From contig JASCOJ010000013.1 of the NCBI GenBank assembly GCA_029959645.1, positions 1-36,379 on the forward strand: a stretch of DNA of 36,379 nucleotides. The letters are read 5' to 3'. This document shows, in pieces, positions 22,537 to 30,390 of the stretch. Under the pieces are notes generated by a model that saw nothing but the letters and a program-made list of their open reading frames with translations, was not told the origin of the DNA and ran no database searches. This stretch comes from Microbacteriaceae bacterium PS02332 (GTDB lineage: Bacteria; Actinomycetota; Actinomycetes; Actinomycetales; Microbacteriaceae). Position 1 is the stretch's first letter; each line of letters opens with the position of its first letter. The position numbers and the translations under genes were made by a program.

Positions 22537-23493
22537 ATGACCATGCAGACCCCCCTCTCCCCCGAGACGGACACGGCACGACCCGGACCGGTCACGGCAG
22601 CGACGCGCGTGCACCGCCGAGCCGGCTCGCTGCGCCGGACCGAGTGGGTGTACTACCTGTTCCTCGTCCCGGCGCTCGTGCTGTTCACCGCGTTCGTCGT
22701 CGCGCCGGCCGCCGTCGGCATCTTCTACAGCTTCACCGACTACCTCGGCTTCGGGCGGTGGCAGTTCCTGGGCCTGGCGAACTACCGGGCGCTCGTGTCC
22801 GACCCCGCGGTGCTCGGCTCGTACGGGTTCACGCTCGGGTTCGCCGTCGTCACGGTGATCGTCACGCAGGTGATCGCGCTCGCCCTGGCCATCGCGCTCG
22901 CCAAGCGCATCCGGTTCGCCGCGGGCCTCCGGTCGGTGTTCGTGATCCCGATGGTGGTGTCGGGCATCATCGTCGCCTACGTCTTCAACTACCTGTTCTC
23001 GAACACCTTGCCGGCGCTGGCGACCTCGGTCGGGTTCGCGCCGCTCCAGCAGAGCATCCTCGGCGACCCGAACCTGGCCTGGGTCGCGATCGTGATCGTG
23101 TCGGCATGGCAGACCATCCCCGGCGCGCTCCTCATCTACACCGCCGGGCTCACCTCGATCCCCGCCGACGTCTACGAGGCGAGCTCGCTCGACGGCGCCG
23201 GGCCGTGGAAGCAGCTCCGGTCGATCATCCTGCCCCTGCTGAGCGGCTTCGTCGTCATCAACACCGTGCTCGGCGTCAAGGGCTACCTCGGCGCGTACGA
23301 CGTCATCGTCGGTCTGACGAACGGCGGCCCGGGCTCGGCGACGAGCAGCGTCGCGATGACCATCTTCAGTGGATTCACCGGCGGCGACTACGCGTACCAG
23401 ATGGCGAACGCGACCGTGTTCTTCATCATCACCGTCGTGATCTCGGTGCTCCAGCTCGCCGTGACCCGTGGAAGGAACCTGCGACTCGCATGA
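22537..23493 (+). CDS. sugar ABC transporter permease (MalF-type)
   Basis: 318 residues with six predicted helices, beginning YYLFLVPALVLFTAFVVAPAAVGIFYSFTDY. The LGFGRWQFLGLANYRALVSDP segment is typical of carbohydrate permeases. The EAA loop, which docks the ATPase, is YEASSLDGAGPWKQLRSIILPLL. AGGAGC precedes the ATG, 30 bp after the binding-protein gene. The final codons overlap the next permease by 4 bp. Confidence 0.92.
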   Translation: MTMQTPLSPETDTARPGPVTAATRVHRRAGSLRRTEWVYYLFLVPALVLFTAFVVAPAAVGIFYSFTDYLGFGRWQFLGLANYRALVSDPAVLGSYGFTLGFAVVTVIVTQVIALALAIALAKRIRFAAGLRSVFVIPMVVSGIIVAYVFNYLFSNTLPALATSVGFAPLQQSILGDPNLAWVAIVIVSAWQTIPGALLIYTAGLTSIPADVYEASSLDGAGPWKQLRSIILPLLSGFVVINTVLGVKGYLGAYDVIVGLTNGGPGSATSSVAMTIFSGFTGGDYAYQMANATVFFIITVVISVLQLAVTRGRNLRLA

Positions 23494-24386
23494 CCGCCCT
23501 CGACACCCGCTCCCCCGCCACCGCGGCGGCGCGCACCGATCCCACCGGACACCGACGACGTCGTCTCGACCGAACGAACTGGCCGCTGACGATCGTCCTC
23601 GCGCTCGCCTCCCTCACCGTGCTCGTCCCGCTGTACGTCACGGTCTCGATGGCCTTCAAGACGAGCAGCCAGTCCGCCGACGGCAACGCGCTCTCGCTCC
23701 CGCTGCCGTTCAACCCCGCCAGCTTCGCCGAGGCCTGGCAGCTCACGCGCTTCCCGGTGTCCTTCAGCGTCTCGCTCGGCGTCGCCGCCCTGACCGTCGT
23801 CGCGACCCTGCTGCTCAGCTCGTTCGCCTCGTACGCGATCGTCCGGAACTGGCACCGCCGGTTCTTCCGCTGGTCGTTCGTGTACCTGCTCGCGGCGATG
23901 TTCCTGCCGTTCCCAGTCGTCGCCCTGCCGCAGATCAAGCTCACCGCGATGGTCGGCCTCGACAACCCGCTCGGCGTCGGCATCCTGCACGCCATGTTCC
24001 AACTGTCGTTCAGCGTGCTGCTCTACTCGGCGTTCCTCCGGTCGATCCCGATCGAACTCGAGGAGAGCGCCCGCATCGACGGCGCGTCGACGTGGCAGAT
24101 CTTCTGGCGGATCATCCTGCCGCTGCTCGCCCCGATGAACGCCACGGTCGGCATCTTCGCCTTCCTGGCGTCCTGGAACGACTTCATGATGCCGTCGCTC
24201 ATCACCGCCGACCCCGGCCTGCAGACGCTGCCGGTCGTGCAGAACATCTTCCAGAGCAAGTTCGGCACGAACTACAACGTCGCGTTCGCCTCGTACCTCA
24301 TGGCGATGGCCCCGACGGTCGTCGTCTACCTGTTCGCACAGCGCTGGGTGATCAGCGGTGTGACGCAGGGCGCCGTCAAGAGCTGA
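23490..24386 (+). CDS. sugar ABC transporter permease (MalG-type)
   Basis: 298 residues. The ATG at 23490 overlaps the stop of the first permease (ATGA). A 30-residue cytoplasmic leader precedes WPLTIVLALASLTVLVPLYVTVSMAFKTS, the usual MalG start. The EAA loop is ELEESARIDGASTWQIFWRIILPLL. It pairs with the first permease to form the channel. No ATPase gene is found in the operon or anywhere nearby, so the transporter presumably uses a shared ATPase encoded elsewhere, as is known for MsiK-type systems in actinobacteria. Confidence 0.93.
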   Translation: MTALDTRSPATAAARTDPTGHRRRRLDRTNWPLTIVLALASLTVLVPLYVTVSMAFKTSSQSADGNALSLPLPFNPASFAEAWQLTRFPVSFSVSLGVAALTVVATLLLSSFASYAIVRNWHRRFFRWSFVYLLAAMFLPFPVVALPQIKLTAMVGLDNPLGVGILHAMFQLSFSVLLYSAFLRSIPIELEESARIDGASTWQIFWRIILPLLAPMNATVGIFAFLASWNDFMMPSLITADPGLQTLPVVQNIFQSKFGTNYNVAFASYLMAMAPTVVVYLFAQRWVISGVTQGAVKS

Positions 24387-24438
24387 GCCGAGCCTCCAGA
24401 CCGACCCCGGCCGGAACGGCCGAGACAGGACCCACCCC

Positions 24439-26817
24439 GTGACCGCACCCGCGACCGGCCCCCTGCCCACCATCCGCCCCTTCCCCGGCTCCGACCCGGT
24501 CGCGTCCGACGACGCGGTCGTCACCGGCGACCACTGGCGCATCACCGTCCTCCGCGACGGCCTGTTCCGGGTGGAGTGGAGCGAGGACGGCGGGTTCGAG
24601 GACCGCGCGTCCACCTTCGCGATCCGCCGGCGGCTCGACGTCCCCGAGTACACGGTCACCCGCCGTGGCGACGGCGTCGAGGTGACCACGGACCGCGCGA
24701 CGCTCCGCTACGACGGCCGACCGTTCTCGTCGGCCGGCTTGGTCGTCGAGACCTCCGGTCCGGACGCGAACCGCTGGCGGTACGGCCAGGAGGCCCGCGA
24801 CCTCGGTGGCACCGGACGCACCCTCGACGACGTGGACGGTCGGATGCCGCTCGAGTCCGGCATCCTGGCGCGCGACGGGATCGTCGCGCTCGACGACGGC
24901 GAGTCGTTCCTGTTCGAGGACGACGGGTGGGTCGGCAGCCGGGTCCCCGGTCGTCGGGACCTCAGCGTCTTCGCCTACGGCCGCGACTACGCCGAGGCAC
25001 TCCGTGCGTTCCATGCCGTCTCCGGACCGCCGACGCGGATGCCACGGTGGGCGCTCGGGAACTGGTGGAGCCGGTACCACCCGTACTCGGACGCGTCGTA
25101 CCTCGCCCTGCTCGATCGGTTCGACGAGGAGCGGCTGCCGTTCTCCGTCGCCGTCATCGACATGGACTGGCACCGGGTCGACTCGGTGCCGTCCCGCTTC
25201 GGCAACGGCTGGACCGGGTACTCGTGGGAGCCGTCGCTGTTCCCCGACCCGGCGGCGTTCCTCGCCGAACTGCACCGCCGCGGTATGCGCACCACGCTGA
25301 ACCTGCACCCGGCGGACGGCGTGCGCGCGTTCGAGGACGCCTACCCGGCCGTGGCCGCCGCGATGGGGATCGACCCCGACTCCGAACAGACGGTCGCCTT
25401 CGACCCGACCGACCGACGGTTCCTCGAGACCTACTTCACCGACCTGCACCGCCCCCTCGAGGCGCAGGGCGTCGACTTCTGGTGGATCGACTGGCAGCAG
25501 GGCCGGACCTCCTCCGTCCCGGGGGTGGACCCGCTCTGGGTGCTGAACCACTTCCACCTGCTCGACTCCGCCCGCGACGGCGGTGCCGGCATGACGTTCT
25601 CCCGCTACGCCGGCCCCGGCAGCCACCGGTACGCCGTGGGGTTCTCCGGCGACGCCGTGGTCTCGTGGGCGTCACTGGCGTTCCAGCCGGAGTTCACCGC
25701 GACCGCCGCGAACATCGGCTACCCGTGGTGGAGCCACGACATCGGCGGGCACACCCGAGGCGTCCGCGACGACGAGCTCGCCACCCGGTGGGTGCAGTTC
25801 GGCGTGTTCTCCCCGATCATGCGGCTGCACTCCGCGAACAACCCGTTCATCCGCAAGGAGCCGTGGGTCTTCCCCGCCGAGCCCCGGGCGGCCATGGGCG
25901 ACGCCCTGCGCTTCCGCCACCGGCTCGTGCCCTACCTGCACACGATGAACCACCTCGCCGCCACCGGCACCGCGCTCGTCCGGCCGCTGTACCACCTGGA
26001 GCCGCACCGCGACGAGGCGTACCGGGTGCCGAACGAGTACGCCTTCGGCACCGAACTCGTCGTCGCGCCGATCGTCGAGCCGCGCGACCCGGTCACCCTC
26101 CGCGGTCGCGCGCGGGCCTGGCTGCCGCCGGGCTCCTGGACGGACGTCTTCACCGGCACCACGTACGCCGGTGACCGGTTCGTCGACCTGCACCGGACGC
26201 TCGACACGATCCCCGTGCTGCTGCGCGCGGGCGGGATTCTGCCGCTGGCCGCCCCCGAGGAGGTCGACGCGACCGTGAACCCGGCCGCCCTGGAGGTCCT
26301 GGTCGCGCCCGGCGCGTCGGGCGCGTTCACGCTCGTGGAGGACCGGGAGGGGGCCGCCGACGGCGCCGGGCCGGACGGCGGAGTCTGCCGGACGACGCTC
26401 ACCTGGGACCGGGACCGGGCCTCCTTCCGGATCGCCCCGGCGGACGGCGACCTCGGCAGCGTGCCCGCGCGGCGCCACTGGCGGGTGACGTTCCTCGGCG
26501 CTGCCGCCGAGGGCCAGGAGACGGATGCCGTGGCGGCCGACCGGTTCTCGGTCGACCTCGACGTCGCCACCGCGGACGGCGCGGAACTCGTCCTGGCGGG
26601 GGTCCCGACCGTGGGCGTCGACGCCAGGGACGCTGCGCGGGAGCTGCTCGAGCGCGCGCAGGCCGGCAACGCCGAGAAGCTCGCCGCGTGGCAGGTCGTC
26701 GACCGGGACGTTCCGCGCGCGGACCGGATCGCCGAGCTCGAGACGGTCGACGTGCCGCAGTCACTGCGGAGCGCGCTCGTGGAGCTGCTGGGGACCGTGC
26801 ACCCGGCGGGCTCCTGA
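24439..26817 (+). CDS. glycoside hydrolase family 31 protein
   Basis: 792 residues from the GTG at 24439. The N-terminal beta domain leads to the (beta/alpha)8 barrel, with RWALGNWWSRYHPYSDASY, VIDMDWHRVD, the nucleophile Asp351 in FWWIDWQQG and the likely acid/base Asp405 in FSGDAVVSW. The SHDIGGHTRG block (432-441) and C-terminal beta domains follow. GH31 enzymes are retaining alpha-glycosidases or alpha-transglycosylases. Substrate cannot be told from these motifs: alpha-glucosidase, alpha-xylosidase or isomaltose-type activity are all open. There is no signal peptide, so it acts in the cytoplasm on what the preceding transporter imports. It is the last gene of the operon, 52 bp after the permease. 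Confidence 0.92.
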   Translation: MTAPATGPLPTIRPFPGSDPVASDDAVVTGDHWRITVLRDGLFRVEWSEDGGFEDRASTFAIRRRLDVPEYTVTRRGDGVEVTTDRATLRYDGRPFSSAGLVVETSGPDANRWRYGQEARDLGGTGRTLDDVDGRMPLESGILARDGIVALDDGESFLFEDDGWVGSRVPGRRDLSVFAYGRDYAEALRAFHAVSGPPTRMPRWALGNWWSRYHPYSDASYLALLDRFDEERLPFSVAVIDMDWHRVDSVPSRFGNGWTGYSWEPSLFPDPAAFLAELHRRGMRTTLNLHPADGVRAFEDAYPAVAAAMGIDPDSEQTVAFDPTDRRFLETYFTDLHRPLEAQGVDFWWIDWQQGRTSSVPGVDPLWVLNHFHLLDSARDGGAGMTFSRYAGPGSHRYAVGFSGDAVVSWASLAFQPEFTATAANIGYPWWSHDIGGHTRGVRDDELATRWVQFGVFSPIMRLHSANNPFIRKEPWVFPAEPRAAMGDALRFRHRLVPYLHTMNHLAATGTALVRPLYHLEPHRDEAYRVPNEYAFGTELVVAPIVEPRDPVTLRGRARAWLPPGSWTDVFTGTTYAGDRFVDLHRTLDTIPVLLRAGGILPLAAPEEVDATVNPAALEVLVAPGASGAFTLVEDREGAADGAGPDGGVCRTTLTWDRDRASFRIAPADGDLGSVPARRHWRVTFLGAAAEGQETDAVAADRFSVDLDVATADGAELVLAGVPTVGVDARDAARELLERAQAGNAEKLAAWQVVDRDVPRADRIAELETVDVPQSLRSALVELLGTVHPAGS

Positions 26818-26832
26818 CCGCGCGCTGCGGGC

Positions 26833-27702
26833 TCAGTGCGCCTGCTCGCCCGCGACCAGCCCGGCGACGACCTCGCGCGCGGTGACCGGCTCGCGCCCCA
26901 GCAGGTCGCGCAGCAGCGGGTCGGTGCCCGCGAAGTAGCCCTGGGCGGCCGCTTGGTACATGCCGAGCAGGAACCGCACCATCCGCTCCGGCTGCCCGCC
27001 CTGCACGGCGCGCGCGACCCACTCCTCCTCGTCGAGGACCTCGAGCGTGACGGGCCTCCCCGTCTCCTCGGACGCGATCCGGGCGAGCTCGGTGAAGGTC
27101 GGTGCCTCGCTCGCGGTCAGGGTCACGGGCCCGTCGAACGGTTCGTCGGCGAGCAGGATGACGGCCGCGGCCGCTGCCGCGTCCTCCCGCGCCGTCCACG
27201 ACACCGGGCCGTCGGCGGGCACGGACACGGTGCCCGTCGTCTGCCACGGTCCGAGGAGCCACTGCAGACTGTGCGCGTAGAACCCGTTGCGCAACGAGGT
27301 CCACGGCAGCCCGGAGGCGTCGAGCAGTTCCTCGGTCGCGAGGTGGTGCCGTGCCGGGAAGAAGGGTGACGCCGCTGCCACCCCCTGGTGGCTGGTGTAC
27401 AGCACGCGGCCCACACCGGCGGCGACCGCTGCCTCCACGGCATTCCGGTGCTGGGTGACGGTGTCGCCCGCCGGGTCGTTCGAGGAGACGAGCAGGAGCT
27501 GGTCGGCGCCGGCGAAGGCGTCGCGCAGCCCGGTCGGGTCGTCGTAGTCGCCCTGGCGGACGGCGACGCCACGGTCGGCGAAGCGAGCTGCCTTCGCGGG
27601 GTCGCGCGTGACGACGGTGAGCTCACTGGCGGGGATCCGCTCGAGCAGGTGGTCGGCGGTCGCGCCGTTGAGCGCGCCGGTGGCTCCGGTGATCGTGATC
27701 AT
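26833..27702 (-). CDS. NmrA-like NAD(P)-binding protein (QOR2/YtfG-type)
   Basis: 289 residues. ITITGATGALNGATADHLLE is an atypical-SDR cofactor loop in which the usual GxxGxxG reads GATGALNG. RVLYTSHQGV, WTSLRNGFYAHSL and the FTELARIASEETGRPV segment match the NmrA/quinone oxidoreductase 2 group, which reduces quinones with NADPH or senses the NADP(H) ratio. No YxxxK pair is seen, as expected for atypical SDRs. GAGGAG precedes the ATG. It is divergent from a TetR with repeated operator-like sites in the 85-bp gap, and convergent with the GH31 gene (15 bp apart), which it does not join. Confidence 0.87.
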   Translation of the reverse strand: MITITGATGALNGATADHLLERIPASELTVVTRDPAKAARFADRGVAVRQGDYDDPTGLRDAFAGADQLLLVSSNDPAGDTVTQHRNAVEAAVAAGVGRVLYTSHQGVAAASPFFPARHHLATEELLDASGLPWTSLRNGFYAHSLQWLLGPWQTTGTVSVPADGPVSWTAREDAAAAAAVILLADEPFDGPVTLTASEAPTFTELARIASEETGRPVTLEVLDEEEWVARAVQGGQPERMVRFLLGMYQAAAQGYFAGTDPLLRDLLGREPVTAREVVAGLVAGEQAH

Positions 27703-27723
27703 GGGTGTCTCCTCGGGTTATCG

Positions 27724-27759
27724 CTGGTAACACCAGGAAGGTAGCACTGGAAACACGGT
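27724..27759. promoter_or_regulatory. two operator-like repeats between NmrA and TetR genes
   Basis: CTGGTAACACCAG (27724-27736) is an inverted repeat (CTGGT and ACCAG arms). A related copy, CTGGAAACACGGT (27747-27759), matches it at 9 of 13 positions and lies 23 bp downstream. They are the likely binding sites of the divergent TetR. Confidence 0.6.
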
Positions 27760-27775
27760 GCTCACAACGGCTTGT

Positions 27776-27781
27776 TACCAT
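27776..27781 (+). promoter_or_regulatory. leaderless -10 box of the second paralogous TetR
   Basis: TACCAT is exactly six bases before the GTG at 27788. This supports the GTG over the in-frame ATG at 27758, which lies inside the operator-like repeat. Confidence 0.55.
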
Positions 27782-27787
27782 CGTTCC

Positions 27788-28543
27788 GTGCCCGATTCCC
27801 CGACCAGCCGCGACGACGTCCGCACCAGGATCGTCACCGCCGCTGCCGAGCTGCTCCGGCAGGACGGTGCCGCGGGCGTCACGACCCGAGCCGTCGCCGA
27901 GCGGGCCGGCGTGCAGGTCCCGACGATCTACCGCTCGTTCGGGGACAAGGACGGGCTGCTCGACGCCGTCGCCGAGCACGCGATGACCGAGTTCAGCCGG
28001 ACGAAGGCCGCCGCCGCGCGCGACGCCGCCGAGCGGGACGCCGACCCGGTCGCCGACCTCCGGGACGGGTGGGACCGCACGATCGGGTTCGGCCTCGCCA
28101 ACCCCGACCTGTTCGTCATCATGAGCGACCCACGGCGCGGCCGTGGGTCACCCGCCGTCGCCGCCGGGCTGCGTCTGCTCGAGGAACGTCTGCGACGCGT
28201 CGCCGCGGTCGGGAGGCTCATGGTCCGCGAGCAGGAGGCGGTCCGGCTCATGCACGCAGCCGGCACCGGCGCGGTGCTCGCCGTCCTCGACGAGCCCGAG
28301 GACGAGCGGGACCCGACACTGGCGGACGCCGTCTTCGACGCGGTGATGTCCCGGATCGTGACGCCCGCCCCCGGCGACGAGCGCGCCCCGGACGTCCCGC
28401 CGGTCCGGACGGCCGCACTCACCCTCCGGGCCGTCGCGGCGGACCTCCCGGCGCTCACCCCGGCCGAACGCATGGTCCTCGCCGAGTGGCTCGACCGCAT
28501 CGTCGACGACGAGACGGATCGTCCGCCCGGGTCCCCCGACTGA
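27788..28543 (+). CDS. TetR-family transcriptional regulator
   Basis: 251 residues from the GTG at 27788. The helix-turn-helix is VTTRAVAERAGVQVPTIYRSFGDKDGLLDAVAEHA (about 33-67). The effector domain contains LRDGWDRTIGFGLANPDLFVIMSDPR, and the C-terminus carries an extra segment ending LTPAERMVLAEWLDRIVDDE. This architecture, including the extra C-terminal segment and the DLRDGWD block, is shared with the TetR at 11709, so they are paralogues. It is divergent from the NmrA-type gene and convergent with the LacI gene (17 bp). Its target is likely the NmrA-type oxidoreductase, parallel to the SDR operon controlled by its paralogue. Confidence 0.92.
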   Translation: MPDSPTSRDDVRTRIVTAAAELLRQDGAAGVTTRAVAERAGVQVPTIYRSFGDKDGLLDAVAEHAMTEFSRTKAAAARDAAERDADPVADLRDGWDRTIGFGLANPDLFVIMSDPRRGRGSPAVAAGLRLLEERLRRVAAVGRLMVREQEAVRLMHAAGTGAVLAVLDEPEDERDPTLADAVFDAVMSRIVTPAPGDERAPDVPPVRTAALTLRAVAADLPALTPAERMVLAEWLDRIVDDETDRPPGSPD

Positions 28544-28560
28544 CGACGAACCCCGGCCGC

Positions 28561-29586
28561 TCAGTCCACGGAGCCGTCCGGGTACGGCGCGCTCTCCCCC
28601 ACCCGGACGCGGTGCCCCACGGTGACCGCCCGTCCTGCGCCGGCGGTGCCCGCGATCCGCTCGAGCAGGCGACCGAGCGCCTCCTCGGCCAGGGCCACCG
28701 TGTCCGGCGCGACCGACGTCAGGCTCGGCGCCAGGCTCGCGGCCAGACCGATGGCGTCCCAGCCGACCACGGCCACGTCACGCGGCGCCTCCAGTCCGCG
28801 GAGTCGCATCGCCCGGAGTGCACCGACCGCGGCGAGGTCGTCCCGGCAGAGCAGACCGTCGATCGCGAGACCGTCGTCGAGGGCAGCGCCGAACGCGACC
28901 TCGGCACCGCGGGCGTCGCCGACCGCGCGCGGGACGCAGAGCGACGGGTCGAGCGGCAACCCGGCGGCTGCCAGGCCCTGACGGTACCCCTCGAGCCGGA
29001 CGGCGGAGGTCCGGGACGACGGCCCGACCTCGTGGCCGAGGAACCCGATCCGTCGACAGCCGAGGGCGACCAGGTGTGCGACGGCCTCGGCCGCGGCCGC
29101 CACGTTGTCGATCGCGACCTGGTCGGCGTCCGGCGGTCGGACGTCCTCGCCGAGGTAGACCACGGCGGTGTCGCCCCGGACGTGCTCGATCTCGTCGGGC
29201 GTGAGGATCTGCGGGTGGATGAGGACGCCGTCGACGAGCCCGGCCTCGCGCCCGCGAACGGCCGAACGCTCCCCCTCGGACGAGCCCGCGGTCTCCTCGA
29301 GCAGCAGCTGGTAGCCGTGGTCGGCGCAGACGCGGGACAGCACGTGCGCGAGTTCGGCGAAGTACGGCCGCCGGAGGTCGGGGAACGCGAAGGCGAGCAT
29401 GTTCGTCCGACCGGTCGCCAGGGACCGACCCGAGACGTTCGGGCGGTACCCGAGCTCGTCGACGGCGTCCTGCACGCGCGAGCGCATGCTGTCGCTGACG
29501 TGCCGGTAGCCGCGCACGACGTTCGACACCGTCTTCGTCGAGACGCCCGCGTGCGCGGCGACGTCGTGCAGTGTGACCCGGCCCAC
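28561..29586 (-). CDS. LacI-family transcriptional regulator
   Basis: 341 residues from the GTG at 29586. The frame stays open upstream for 85 codons, but the helix-turn-helix (VTLHDVAAHAGVSTKTVSNVVRGYRHVSDSMRSRVQDAVDELGYRPN) begins at residue 4 of this start. The hinge SGRSLATGRT and the periplasmic-binding-like domain with IDGLLCRDD and DVAVVGWDAIGLAASLAPSLTSV follow. TACGGT lies six bases before the GTG. It is the nearest LacI to the sugar operon (about 1.7 kb beyond the GH31 gene) and the best candidate for the operator at 21129-21146, although two unrelated genes stand between. The effector sugar is unknown. Confidence 0.93.
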   Translation of the reverse strand: MGRVTLHDVAAHAGVSTKTVSNVVRGYRHVSDSMRSRVQDAVDELGYRPNVSGRSLATGRTNMLAFAFPDLRRPYFAELAHVLSRVCADHGYQLLLEETAGSSEGERSAVRGREAGLVDGVLIHPQILTPDEIEHVRGDTAVVYLGEDVRPPDADQVAIDNVAAAAEAVAHLVALGCRRIGFLGHEVGPSSRTSAVRLEGYRQGLAAAGLPLDPSLCVPRAVGDARGAEVAFGAALDDGLAIDGLLCRDDLAAVGALRAMRLRGLEAPRDVAVVGWDAIGLAASLAPSLTSVAPDTVALAEEALGRLLERIAGTAGAGRAVTVGHRVRVGESAPYPDGSVD

Positions 29587-29592
29587 CCGCTC

Positions 29593-29598
29593 ACCGTA
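29593..29598 (-). promoter_or_regulatory. leaderless -10 box of the LacI gene
   Basis: On the minus strand TACGGT, GAGCGG and the GTG at 29586 follow one another. The hexamer is identical to that of the other LacI gene (978-983). Confidence 0.5.
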
Positions 29599-29967
29599 CC
29601 GTCGCGCCTTGGGCTGCGTCGCCTCCAGCGGGTCGGAGAAGCCGGTGGGGCGACGCGACGGGAAGTGACCCGGTGCGGATGCGGTCGGCAGGGGCAGGAG
29701 GACCCGAACCTCCGTTCCCGCACCCCGCACCAGCACCGGGTCTCCCGGAGCCCCGGGACGCCCTGATCCGGACTTCCCGTCGGGACGCCCACCGTCCGTG
29801 CCGACTCGCTCGAACCGGTACGCAGGTGGTCGTCCTGCCACTCCTCGACCGTCCGGTCGACCTCGTCGGCTCCCTGATGCCGAGCGCGATCGGGAACCCG
29901 AGCGATACTCGCACGGTACGCCTCCTGGGTCCGCGTGGGTACCCCTTGACCGAGAGCGGGCTCGCTG
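29599..29967. other. 369-bp gap without a recognised gene
   Basis: The stretch lies between the LacI promoter and the end of the DUF7882 gene. Frames are open on both strands but show no start signals or known motifs. A perfect palindrome TCGACCG-TC-CGGTCGA lies at 29845-29860. A hairpin GGAGG/CCTCC around 29697-29713 resembles a tRNA T-arm, but no matching acceptor or anticodon arms exist, so it is not a tRNA. Confidence 0.5.
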
Positions 29968-30339
29968 CTAGCGGTGACCCTGCGGTGGTTCGTCGGGCGC
30001 CACGGCGTCGCTCCACCGCGAGTCCGGCGCCGTACTGGTGTCATCCGGCTCCCGGGTGAGGACGAGGCCGGCCCCCGAGGACGCCGACGCGTACAGCGCC
30101 TCGAGCCAACTCCGGTTGACGGAGGGGACACGGCCGCCCGAGAACTTGAAGTGCAGGGTCGCGTTCGGGTGCAGCCAGATGCTGCTCCGCCCGTCACCGT
30201 GCGTGGCGTCGTCCCGCCACGAGAACGCGAACCGGTGGTCGCGGCGCAACATGTTGACGATGACGATCTGGAGGTGCGTCAACGCACGGTCGTCGATCCG
30301 GAGGTCCAGCACCTCGCCGCCGTAGATGAGCTGTCCCAT
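29968..30339 (-). CDS. DUF7882-type small protein
   Basis: 123 residues starting MGQLIYGGEVLDLRIDDRALTHLQIVIVNMLRRDHRFAFSWRDD, with SSIWLHPNATLHFKFSG and VNRSWLEALYASASSGAGLVL. This matches a small-protein family widespread in Microbacteriaceae (DUF7882), whose function is unknown. The core ends near residue 97, and the last 25 residues are polar and probably flexible. AAGGA lies just before the ATG. It begins 51 bp after the last mevalonate gene on the same strand, so it may be transcribed by read-through from that operon. A functional link is not established. Confidence 0.8.
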   Translation of the reverse strand: MGQLIYGGEVLDLRIDDRALTHLQIVIVNMLRRDHRFAFSWRDDATHGDGRSSIWLHPNATLHFKFSGGRVPSVNRSWLEALYASASSGAGLVLTREPDDTSTAPDSRWSDAVAPDEPPQGHR

Positions 30340-30390
30340 GCATCCTTCTACGCTCCGGTGGACGCCGACGTCCAGATGCCGCGCACCGTG

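Noticed and set aside
27758-27787. ATG at 27758 as the TetR start
   Set aside because: It lies in the operator-like repeat and has no ribosome binding site; GTG at 27788 has TACCAT at the leaderless distance.
29690-29720. tRNA-like T-arm hairpin
   Set aside because: A GGAGG/CCTCC stem with a TTC-containing 7-nt loop is seen on the minus strand, but no matching acceptor, D or anticodon arms exist at tRNA distance.
29845-29860. TCGACCG-TC-CGGTCGA palindrome as LacI operator
   Set aside because: It is perfect, but about 250 bp from the LacI start, and GC-rich palindromes of this size arise often in such DNA.
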